A DNA stretch of 64,000 bases from Cytophagales bacterium (GTDB lineage Bacteria > Bacteroidota > Bacteroidia > Cytophagales > Cyclobacteriaceae): NCBI GenBank assembly GCA_022360055.1, contig JAKSDO010000011.1, positions 109,668 through 173,667 on the forward strand, read 5' to 3'. The translations under genes were made by a program, and so were the position numbers. Shown piece by piece: positions 58,101 to 64,000 of the stretch. Under the pieces are notes generated by a model. That model saw nothing but the letters and a program-made list of their open reading frames with translations, made no database searches and was not told the DNA's origin. Position 1 is the stretch's first letter. Each line of letters opens with the position of its first letter.

Positions 58101-58193
58101 CTTGGAATCATGCTATTGATCAGTGCATTGGCCGCCTTTAATGATTTTAAAATTAAAGATCAGGCTCCGGTTCTCGATGAAGAGATTGCCTAA
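55125..58193 (+). CDS. ccsBA: cytochrome c synthase CcsBA (ResB-CcsA fusion)
   Basis: System II cytochrome c biogenesis protein that carries heme across the inner membrane and attaches it to CxxCH motifs. The 1022-residue protein joins a ResB/Ccs1-like N-terminal half (membrane helices, a large periplasmic loop, and a further helix near residue 415) to a CcsA-like C-terminal half with the WWD heme-binding motif WGRYWGWDPKETWSLV and histidines in the flanking outer loops. It directly follows the cytochrome gene cluster, which together encodes more than 25 heme sites and therefore needs this enzyme. Confidence 0.95.
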   Translation: MKNFRFLFSGTMMGVLLVIFAIAIGYATFIENDFDSTTAKMLIYNARWFEVLMLIMIINFTGMIFTRQLYRKSKLNILVIHIALVIILVGAAVTRYIGFEGQMHIRQGQTTDRYLSFDNYFDVHIDDGLEEKSASKRIWLSPIQKKLYAEQIKFKDLSFDVSMNRYLPNAIEALIPDENGTAIISLATSGPNGRVDGNLKLGERININGLTLSFGDTLSQSNIQFILKNGVLLKRIPHNHDRSSQLTPHKEPAFEPLNPRQVFEYSGVDLVVKDFSEKAIFTYIPAQNEHQRGIQVARVSVNNNDFFLKSGEWKQVRMNGVTVSLKFGNQTWVLPFSLKLNEFRLERYPGSMSPSSFASEITLIDAKNNVVKPYRIFMNNILEYRGYRFYQSSYDQDEKGTILSVNHDYWGTMITYFGYFLLFGGLIVSLFTKKTRFQRVSRQIKETHEKRKKLTTGMLAGLLVFVASINSVAQGQNELSKSHAEEFGKLLLQNKDGRIIPINTLASQVLVKIYKKSNFKGLSADQVFLGMTISPAHWQGKKMIKVGDPALQRILGVSGKFASYSDFFDEMGHYKLKEQIDEAYAKKPALRNMLDKELIYADERINVCYMVYSGSLLKILPIPNDKNNTWMSPMDKKSIVDNRHAIDAVHLFSDYSNNLNAAIASGNYMDAEVSLQKIKDYQSREGIAIIPSSTKTNMEVFYNKINIFKNLFPVFMMLGIALFAFLFTQIFKPSLEFKWIIRILVGISVMAFAAQTFGLGLRWYIAGRAPWSNGYESMIYISWATMLAGFIFMRKSPIILSVTCLLAGVTLLTAHMSWLNPEITNLVPVLKSYWLTIHVSTITASYGFLALGGLTGFLNLVIMIFRNKSNLERINLTLKELSYIIELSLTVGLILLVIGNFLGGIWANESWGRYWGWDPKETWSLVTIIVYSFILHMRLVPGLRSTFSFNFLSMFGFGSVLMTYFGVNYYLSGLHSYASGDPVPIPTFVYYALGIMLLISALAAFNDFKIKDQAPVLDEEIA

Positions 58194-58220
58194 GCAGGTT
58201 ATATGAATTAAGGAATTGTC

Positions 58221-58880
58221 TTATTGTGCACCCAGATCATTGATTTTTTCAACTGAAATTTCCTTCAGATTCATTACCACTAAGTCGGCAGAGGATAAAT
58301 CCTGATTTCCGGTTCCCGGATTTTTGTAGCCAATACAAAGCATTCCCGCATCTTTAGCTGCTTTAATTCCGTTGGCCGAATCTTCAATGACCAGACACCT
58401 GGATGGCAGCGTGCCGGATTGCCCGGCTGCTTTGATAAATATTTCAGGATCCGGTTTTGATTTCTTTACTTCATCTCCTCCGATTCGATGTGAAATCAAA
58501 TGTTCAAGACTAAAATGCGCAATAACCTTATCGACTGTAGGTCTGGTGGCCGAAGAAGCCACCTGGACAATAAAGCCGTTCTGATGCAGCAAGGTCATCA
58601 GTTCTTTTGACCCATTTACCAGGGGAACACAATTTTGGTCCAATGCCTGCCAGTATTTCGCTCTTCCGTACATCAAAAGTTCCTGTGGTGTTTTGCTTAA
58701 GGAATGGTTTTCTTTAATCCTTGTCCACATATCAATGGAAGAAGTACCGACAAATGTCTTGTGCTCCTCCTCCGAAAAATGGAGTCCGAGCTCGTCAAAC
58801 ATTTCAAATTCAAGTTTTTGATGGGTGGGTTCGCTGTCGATGATAACCCCGTCCATATCAAATATCACTGTTTTAATCAT
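58221..58880 (-). CDS. HAD-family phosphatase (beta-phosphoglucomutase-like)
   Basis: A 219-residue haloacid-dehalogenase hydrolase, subfamily IA. It has the catalytic motif DMDGVIIDSEPTH at residues about 8-20, the capped helical domain, QVASSATRP (motif II), KKSKPDPEIF (motif III lysine) and VIEDSANGIKAAKDAGM (motif IV). Substrate unknown; probably a small sugar phosphate. The frame extends upstream, but MIKTVIFDMDGV is the natural start. Convergent with ccsBA. Confidence 0.92.
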   Translation of the reverse strand: MIKTVIFDMDGVIIDSEPTHQKLEFEMFDELGLHFSEEEHKTFVGTSSIDMWTRIKENHSLSKTPQELLMYGRAKYWQALDQNCVPLVNGSKELMTLLHQNGFIVQVASSATRPTVDKVIAHFSLEHLISHRIGGDEVKKSKPDPEIFIKAAGQSGTLPSRCLVIEDSANGIKAAKDAGMLCIGYKNPGTGNQDLSSADLVVMNLKEISVEKINDLGAQ

Positions 58881-58952
58881 GCGACAAAGATACGTCAATA
58901 TTGGAGTCACTAAAACAGCCGTACGCTTTTTTACGAACACATTTGAACAAGT

Positions 58953-59315
58953 TTATTTCTGGATATGAAATAATCCAATGGCATGGCCTTCGTACCTGTT
59001 CCAATAGGTGATTGCTTCTTTGAGCGGAAGAAGTTTTATCTTACATCTTTTTTCTTCAAAAAAATCCGTAGCCTCATTTGTCAGGGCAAGATGATCATTT
59101 TTATCCCACCCAATGATCATTTCGTTGATATTGGGATCGTAAATTTTACTTGCTTCGATCAGGGATATGGACTGCATTGCCGAATGGTCCTGATGCAGGA
59201 ACTTCGGGTCTCTTTTAATAATTTTACCGTTTATGTTTATATAAAAATCATAATTCATCTTCCGGTTTTCAACCCGAATCTCACCTTTTACGGATGTACT
59301 GATTATCGGTTTCAT
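58953..59315 (-). CDS. Mth938-like domain protein
   Basis: A 120-residue protein resembling the Mth938/NDUFAF3-like (DUF498) family: a beta-strand start (VKGEIRVENRKMNYD, NGKIIKRDP), NEMIIGWDKNDHLALTNEATDFFEEKRCKI and the C-terminal EAITYWNRYEGHAIGLFHI, which parallels the family's A-x-x-x-N and G-x-x-x-x-A/F ends. Function in bacteria is unclear. It lies 72 bases upstream of the HAD gene on the same strand. Confidence 0.75.
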   Translation of the reverse strand: MKPIISTSVKGEIRVENRKMNYDFYININGKIIKRDPKFLHQDHSAMQSISLIEASKIYDPNINEMIIGWDKNDHLALTNEATDFFEEKRCKIKLLPLKEAITYWNRYEGHAIGLFHIQK

Positions 59316-59476
59316 AAGTCAAATTCTCAGCGATCTGATATTATAATTAACGATACGAATATCAAAATGTTGATTGTTTTAAACTGATATATCGATTTTG
59401 TAAAAACCAAAAATCCTTTTATACTTAAATTGGGTAATCCAAAAAAAACAGGCAATTGACATATCAAATCCAGATC

Positions 59477-61351
59477 ATGAAATTTCTCAACTTGTTACTT
59501 CTCTTGGCAGTAAGCTATCGATCCCTTGCACAGAAAGAAGCATTGTACGAGCCTATTGAATATAAAAAGGCTTATGAAAATGGTACCCGCTTGCGAAACG
59601 GATTACCGGGAAAAAGCTACTGGCAAAATAGCGCCGACTACGTGATCAAAGCGACATTCGATCCTTCAAGTAAAATAATCAAAGGGAATTTATCCATAAC
59701 CTATATGAACAATAGTCCGGATTCTTTGAATCTGATTGTTTTCAAACTCATGCATAATATTTACAAAAAAGGCGCAGTCAGGCAAATCCCAACCCCAAAA
59801 ATCAACCTTCACGACGGTGTACAAATTGAGAACCTCACCTTCAACGGTAAAGATATTTCAAAAAACTCCATAAATATTGCCGGCACCGTAATGAAAGTCA
59901 GGCTGCCAGGTTTCTTAAAGAAAAATTCCCGGGCAACTATTGATCTTGATTTCATTACTCCGCTTCCAAAGACATCAGGTTACAGGTGCGGAACGGTGGA
60001 CAGCACCTCTTTTTTTGCTGCATATTGGTTCCCTCAGGTTGCCGTTTACGACGATATCTTCGGTTGGGATCTGGATGAATATGTAGGCTTCCACGAAAAT
60101 TATAATGATTTTTCAAGTTACCTGGTCGAGCTAACGCTCCCGTCCGAGTACAATGTGTGGGCAACTGGCGAGCATTTAAATGTAGAAGAAATTTTCTCAA
60201 ATGAAATTACCAAAAAAATTGTCGCCTCAAAGTTTTCCAAAAAACCGATTGTGATTTTGGATGAAGAGGATTTCAGGCAAGCTGATGGAAAAGACAATAC
60301 CTGGGTATTCAAAGCGGACAATGTTCCTGATTTTGCATGGGGGGCCAGTGATCACTATGTATGGGAGGGAGTGGCCGTCAAAAATCCTAATGCCGGGAAT
60401 ACCTGTTGGGTACAATCGGCTTATCCTGTCGGAGCTAAAAATTTTGACCTGGTGATTGACGTAGCGAAAAAATCGGTAGAAACCCTGTCGACCGGTTTCC
60501 CGGGGATGCCCTACCCGTATTTCAAACATATTAGTTTCAGGGGCACAAAAGGCGGGGGCATGGAATTTCCAATGTTGGCCAATAATAATGTCCAGCCGGA
60601 TACGCTGAACACAATTGTAGTGACAGCTCATGAAATTGCGCATAACTACTTCCCGTTTATGATGGGAATTAACGAGCGAAAATACGGATGGTGGGACGAA
60701 ACTATGACCATTTTAATGGAGTCATATGTCAGAATGAAAAACTATCCAAAGCATAAATTGCACGGTTTCTTTAATCATAAAACAAGTTTCAGTCATTATG
60801 CTCCGCATCATGAAATCCTGCCGCTGATTACCGAATCGAGCCATATGATGAAGCAACTGCCCATCATGGTAAACAATTATGTAAAAGGGCCGGCAGCAAT
60901 GGACATCCTGGCCAATATAATCGGAGCACAAGAATTTTACGATTGCACTAAAGAATTCATGCAGGCTTGGGCATATAAGCATCCGACTCCTTATGATTTT
61001 TTCTATTTTATTAACAATAAGCGGGAAGAACATTTGAACTGGTTCTGGGACGCCTGGTTTTTTTCGTATGGCTATCCGGATATCGCAATTGTCTGTGCAA
61101 CTCAAAATATGAGGTATTTGTCCGTACATCTGGAAAATACCGGTGGACTCCCTGTGCCATTCAGATTAACGGTTTCATATATGGACGGGACTGAATTTGA
61201 TGAGGATTTCGGCGTTGAAATCTGGCGTGAAGACTTGAAGAATACAGATGTCAGAATTCCAATTTCCGGAAATGTAGAAGAGGTGAAAATAGACAATCGT
61301 TATTCCTACGATGCTGTTGAGGGCAACAACGCATTTCTCCTGAAAAAATAA
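59477..61351 (+). CDS. exported M1-family (gluzincin) metallopeptidase
   Basis: A 624-residue protein with a signal peptide (KFLNLLLLLAVSYRSLAQ). The zinc site is HEIAH at residues 385-389 with the third ligand Glu 408 (19 residues later, in WWDET), and the GAMEN-like exopeptidase motif is GGGMEF at about 359-364. An N-terminal beta-saddle domain precedes the catalytic part. It is shorter than classic aminopeptidase N, as is common for Bacteroidota M1 enzymes. ATG at 59477 is preferred to a TTG at 59456 because it begins the signal peptide directly. Confidence 0.92.
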   Translation: MKFLNLLLLLAVSYRSLAQKEALYEPIEYKKAYENGTRLRNGLPGKSYWQNSADYVIKATFDPSSKIIKGNLSITYMNNSPDSLNLIVFKLMHNIYKKGAVRQIPTPKINLHDGVQIENLTFNGKDISKNSINIAGTVMKVRLPGFLKKNSRATIDLDFITPLPKTSGYRCGTVDSTSFFAAYWFPQVAVYDDIFGWDLDEYVGFHENYNDFSSYLVELTLPSEYNVWATGEHLNVEEIFSNEITKKIVASKFSKKPIVILDEEDFRQADGKDNTWVFKADNVPDFAWGASDHYVWEGVAVKNPNAGNTCWVQSAYPVGAKNFDLVIDVAKKSVETLSTGFPGMPYPYFKHISFRGTKGGGMEFPMLANNNVQPDTLNTIVVTAHEIAHNYFPFMMGINERKYGWWDETMTILMESYVRMKNYPKHKLHGFFNHKTSFSHYAPHHEILPLITESSHMMKQLPIMVNNYVKGPAAMDILANIIGAQEFYDCTKEFMQAWAYKHPTPYDFFYFINNKREEHLNWFWDAWFFSYGYPDIAIVCATQNMRYLSVHLENTGGLPVPFRLTVSYMDGTEFDEDFGVEIWREDLKNTDVRIPISGNVEEVKIDNRYSYDAVEGNNAFLLKK

Positions 61352-61415
61352 TACCACCCCGTGGGAAATGCTATATTCATTGTGCTGTTGAACACTTATT
61401 CGAGTTTATATCCAT

Positions 61416-61453
61416 CAAAAAGGTTGTAGCCCCTGTCCCGTATCCACAACCTT
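61416..61453 (-). terminator. possible terminator of the methyltransferase gene
   Basis: Minus-strand inverted repeat AAGGTTGT/ACAACCTT (8 bp, 18-base loop) followed by TTT. It lies about 155 bases past the stop of the methyltransferase gene, so it may also be a shared intergenic hairpin. Confidence 0.4.
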
Positions 61454-61608
61454 CAACACAAGGCAAACGCATGATGCGGATGAAGATCACGACAACTCTT
61501 AAAAAAAGAGCCATGCAGAAGCCCGGCTACCCCCTTGTGGGACTCTTCTGGGGATGGCAAGTTGGGGAAGAAACACCATGTCCCTGCACGACCGGCTATT
61601 CCACACGG

Positions 61609-62382
61609 TTATTTGCGCATGATACAAAATAAATCGAGGCTTGTATCGGCATACCGGGAGAGTGAATAATCGGTATGATGAATTTCACTAACCAATCCGG
61701 TATTTCCGGATTCCAGCTTATTTCTGTTTAGCCTGTTGAGTAATTCGTAAGGTATTTTCAACAGGGATGCAGGCAACCTGTATTGAAGATTAAATACATC
61801 CCATCGCATTATTCTATTTACTGACTTTCTATTTTCTTCATAATAACCCATCACTTTATCGTTTCCAGCAATACCGAGCATTTCCACATTGCTAAAAACC
61901 CGCTTTGCCAGGTTAAATAGTTCGTCGGATCTATATTCCCGGATATGCCACGGATTTCTCGAGAGCGACATTTTAATGTTGGGTGTAGTAATGAGCGCCA
62001 GTCCCCCGGGTTTTAATACGCGATAAATCTCTTTTAAATATCCCAGATCGTCCCTGATGTGCTCGATCACCTGAAAACTGACAACAACGTCATAGGATTT
62101 TTCTTCCAAACCATTTAAAGGTGGGATGATCATGCTGTGGAAATCGGCGTCCGGATATTTGGTTTGAAGTTTTTCAATCACCGATGAGATTTTATCTATT
62201 CCGGTATAGGATCCAGCTTTCGGAGCAAGTAATTCCACCCCTCTTCCTTCGCCACATCCGATTTCCAGGAGATCTCCAAAAATGTAATCCAAACTCAAAT
62301 AATATGCTTTTAGCAATCGTTGATGAATAGGATTATCTGATGCAATGACTTCAGATGCAATTTCCGTAGTATAAACTGACAT
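61609..62382 (-). CDS. class I SAM-dependent methyltransferase
   Basis: A 257-residue enzyme with the SAM-binding motif I LLEIGCGEGRGVELLAP, an acidic loop at GIDK, motif IV SYDVVVSFQVIEHIRDD and LKPGGLALITTPN (motif VI). It resembles Methyltransf_11-type enzymes near polysaccharide or secondary-metabolite genes. Substrate unknown. It is separated by 467 bases from the acyltransferase gene upstream on the same strand. Confidence 0.88.
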   Translation of the reverse strand: MSVYTTEIASEVIASDNPIHQRLLKAYYLSLDYIFGDLLEIGCGEGRGVELLAPKAGSYTGIDKISSVIEKLQTKYPDADFHSMIIPPLNGLEEKSYDVVVSFQVIEHIRDDLGYLKEIYRVLKPGGLALITTPNIKMSLSRNPWHIREYRSDELFNLAKRVFSNVEMLGIAGNDKVMGYYEENRKSVNRIMRWDVFNLQYRLPASLLKIPYELLNRLNRNKLESGNTGLVSEIHHTDYSLSRYADTSLDLFCIMRK

Positions 62383-62849
62383 TTAATACAGATTTTAAAA
62401 CATTGTAAAGTAAAATAAAGACTTGTACGTATACTCTTTATTTCCGTAATTTGAGCGCACCTCTATGGACATGAAACCCGTATTTTATTTGGTATAACAT
62501 TATAAAATGGCCCTACCAACGTTTATACCCGCATTCAAACCATAAAAGTTTATACTTTCAAATCAAATTCAAGGGCTAAAGATACCCTATTTTTTCCATC
62601 ACTCATATACCATCAGATCTTAAATGGAATCAAGAAAATTGTAAGGGGTCGAGCTTAATGATTGGAAATTAATTGAGGATCAGCATACATTCAAATTACT
62701 GACGTAACCGTGCCGGAGTAAGAACAGGAAACGATTAATAAAAAATCGGACAATTGAACAGTGAGATGCAATGGCACAACAATATTACGTCATATCTTAA
62801 TTAACTCATGTTAAGTTAATTAAGATATCCGGTTGCTTTACCTGACCGA
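62383..62849. other. intergenic region with a 15-bp inverted repeat
   Basis: No gene. AT-rich with a perfect hairpin at 62792-62828. Confidence 0.55.
62792..62828. repeat. perfect 15-bp AT-rich inverted repeat
   Basis: Arms 62792-62806 (ATATCTTAATTAACT) and 62814-62828 are exact reverse complements around a 7-base loop. It lies 22 bases beyond the stop of the minus-strand acyltransferase gene, so it may end or stabilise that transcript, although there is no T-run. Confidence 0.75.
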
Positions 62850-63737
62850 TTATTTATTGTATGCCCTTTTTGTGTATATCGTAATCCCTTTTTTTGCCAG
62901 GACTTTCATCTCCTCAAAGAGTTTCTTTGAATCAGCCACATAAAATGGGATATGATTTACCGAAAAAGATTTAATAGTATCCCTTTTTATATGTTCAAAA
63001 AAGTATTTCTTAAGATTTCTATGTTTTATTCGCTCACTAGCAACTAACGTATCAACAAAAAACTTTTCTCCGGATTCATCGACCACCTCGCACTTAAATA
63101 ATTTCTTTTTCCTTGTTTCAATCGGAAACTTTTCTTTTAAAACATCTTCAACAACGTGTATAAAGGTCATCGTATCTTCCGGTTTTACACCAATTCCTAT
63201 AATTTTACCATTATAATTAATTATTTTATAATAAGGAGAATCTACTCCACAAGGATAAATAGATTTATGGTGTTCAGCAGTTAGGGTTTTGGCATTTTTA
63301 CCGATAGCAACAACTGAATTTGTCGGATGAAGGCTGCGATGGGCATGTTTTAACCTTCTTGTATATTCAGCTAAAATACCCATTTCGGTTTTTGTTCTTT
63401 TTACATTAAAAACCGGGTTGTCAGCCAAATAATCCTCCGCTCTTATTCTGAACTGCGCTGTCGGAAGAAGCATAGTTCCTTCGCTACCAACAAGTTCACG
63501 GATTAGCCTGACAAGCTCTGTAATTGGAAAATCAATTGTCAGATTTCTGACGGAACTATGAATAAATAGAGTGTCACCAGGTTTTATTCCTAATTTCTCA
63601 GTCATAATTTCTATGAACTGGCCCCTGTTGATTTTGACACTGCTCTTAAGTTTCTGCCGTCTGTACCAATTTTTTATGTAACTAAAAAGTGAATCCGGAA
63701 GCATCCAATGCAAAATACTGTGTATTTGTTTAATCAT
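62850..63737 (-). CDS. AAC(3)-fold acyltransferase next to an acyl carrier protein
   Basis: A 295-residue protein of the aminoglycoside N(3)-acetyltransferase-like fold: LGIKPGDTLFIHSSVRNL, TMLLPTAQF, KTEMGILAEYTRRL, RSLHPTNSVVAIG and THIHV-like FIHVVEDV. The conserved HPT/H residues place it in the family, but the family also includes many chain-modifying enzymes in glycan and siderophore pathways. The acyl carrier protein gene just 3 bases upstream suggests that its donor is an acyl-ACP rather than acetyl-CoA. I do not infer antibiotic resistance. Confidence 0.82.
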   Translation of the reverse strand: MIKQIHSILHWMLPDSLFSYIKNWYRRQKLKSSVKINRGQFIEIMTEKLGIKPGDTLFIHSSVRNLTIDFPITELVRLIRELVGSEGTMLLPTAQFRIRAEDYLADNPVFNVKRTKTEMGILAEYTRRLKHAHRSLHPTNSVVAIGKNAKTLTAEHHKSIYPCGVDSPYYKIINYNGKIIGIGVKPEDTMTFIHVVEDVLKEKFPIETRKKKLFKCEVVDESGEKFFVDTLVASERIKHRNLKKYFFEHIKRDTIKSFSVNHIPFYVADSKKLFEEMKVLAKKGITIYTKRAYNK

Positions 63738-63740
63738 CTG

Positions 63741-64000
63741 CTAATTGGATTCTTTGTTCGTAAGAATTATTTCGCAAAGCTGGTTAATCGTCGTAAAATC
63801 AGTCGCGTCCATTTCATCGAACTCAATCATAATATCAAACTTGTTTTCAACCTGCATGATAAAATCGATGAAATTCAAAGAGTCCAGAATACCTTGCTGT
63901 ATCAGACTCATATTTTCATCAACATCTTCGACAGCTATTTTAAACAGTTTTAATTTTGGTAATAGCATTGCCAACAATTCTCTTTTAATTTGCTCTTTCA
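63741..64000 (-). CDS. acyl carrier protein (5' end one base outside the window)
   Basis: A small acidic protein with the phosphopantetheine attachment serine in ILDSLNFIDFIM and the helical layout of acyl or peptidyl carrier proteins. The frame stays open to the end of the window. Its last visible bases on the minus strand are TG followed by codons for KEQIKRELLAM, so an ATG start would need only an A at position 64001, giving 86 residues. It is coupled to the AAC(3)-fold gene (3-base gap), indicating a dedicated acyl-transfer pair, probably in surface glycan or lipid modification. Confidence 0.85.
   Translation of the reverse strand, partial: KEQIKRELLAMLLPKLKLFKIAVEDVDENMSLIQQGILDSLNFIDFIMQVENKFDIMIEFDEMDATDFTTINQLCEIILTNKESN

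Noticed and set aside
62850..63737. Aminoglycoside resistance gene
   Set aside because: The fold matches AAC(3), but a coupled carrier protein and the setting argue for another acyl-transfer role.
1..64000. tRNA, rRNA or riboswitch genes
   Set aside because: I looked through the longer intergenic regions and saw no cloverleaf, T-loop consensus or known riboswitch core; a covariance-model scan would be decisive.

Overview
The window looks like a chromosomal segment of a member of the Bacteroidota, most likely a Cytophagales-type aerobe or facultative anaerobe. This is inferred from three things: several -7 boxes match the phylum consensus TAnnTTTG, few genes have a Shine-Dalgarno sequence, and many proteins belong to Bacteroidota-typical families (DUF5777-like barrel, Tat-exported Gfo/Idh/MocA enzymes, CcsBA fusion, 2-oxoglutarate dehydrogenase operon). 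No tRNA, rRNA, CRISPR array, insertion sequence or prophage was recognised.

Layout. 0.2-3.2 kb: larE-larB-larC, which makes the nickel-pincer nucleotide cofactor, with no larA in view. 3.3-8.2 kb: a secreted charged protein, valS, a small unknown and dapF. 8.2-10.8 kb: the rpsP-rimM-trmD-rplS operon on the minus strand, in which S16 carries a very long acidic tail. 11.0-16.7 kb: sucA-sucB-lpdA, with an E2 that has two lipoyl domains. 17.1-24.9 kb: a PHP-like lipoprotein, an unusual 600-residue nitronate-monooxygenase-like protein, a YhiN-type flavoprotein, a GH2 beta-mannosidase and a TSUP transporter. 24.9-26.2 kb: gene-poor, with one copy of an inverted dispersed repeat whose partner lies at 16.8 kb. 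26.2-29.6 kb: a GT2/GT-C glycosyltransferase pair.

30.2-35.6 kb holds a four-gene minus-strand operon. It contains a tetraheme NapC-like cytochrome fused to an FGE-sulfatase-like domain, two Tat-exported Gfo/Idh/MocA oxidoreductases and a ThuA-like lipoprotein. I infer a periplasmic sugar oxidation system linked to the electron transport chain. Upstream of it at 36.1-38.7 kb lies a one-component membrane regulator with a PI-PLC-like domain, a LamG domain, one membrane helix and a SARP/BTAD-like DNA-binding domain. I do not recognise this arrangement.

39.1-58.2 kb is dominated by heme and cytochrome c. It has hemX-like/hemA/hemN, an octaheme lipoprotein, a multiheme lipoprotein on a collagen-like stalk, a Crp/Fnr regulator with FNR-like cysteines, and an operon of a lipoprotein cytochrome, an outer-membrane barrel, a Tat-exported ferredoxin-type subunit, an NrfD-type membrane subunit, an Ig-like membrane protein and a monoheme cytochrome. 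A heptaheme NapC-like cytochrome and the CcsBA cytochrome c synthase follow. Perfect FNR-type palindromes stand in three of the intergenic regions, so the group looks like one oxygen-regulated respiratory module that moves electrons between menaquinol and the periplasm or outer membrane. It and the 30-38 kb operon are the best candidates for an undescribed system.

58.2-64.0 kb: a HAD phosphatase, an Mth938-like protein, an M1 peptidase, a methyltransferase, and the start of a cluster with an AAC(3)-fold acyltransferase and an acyl carrier protein that runs off the window by a single base.
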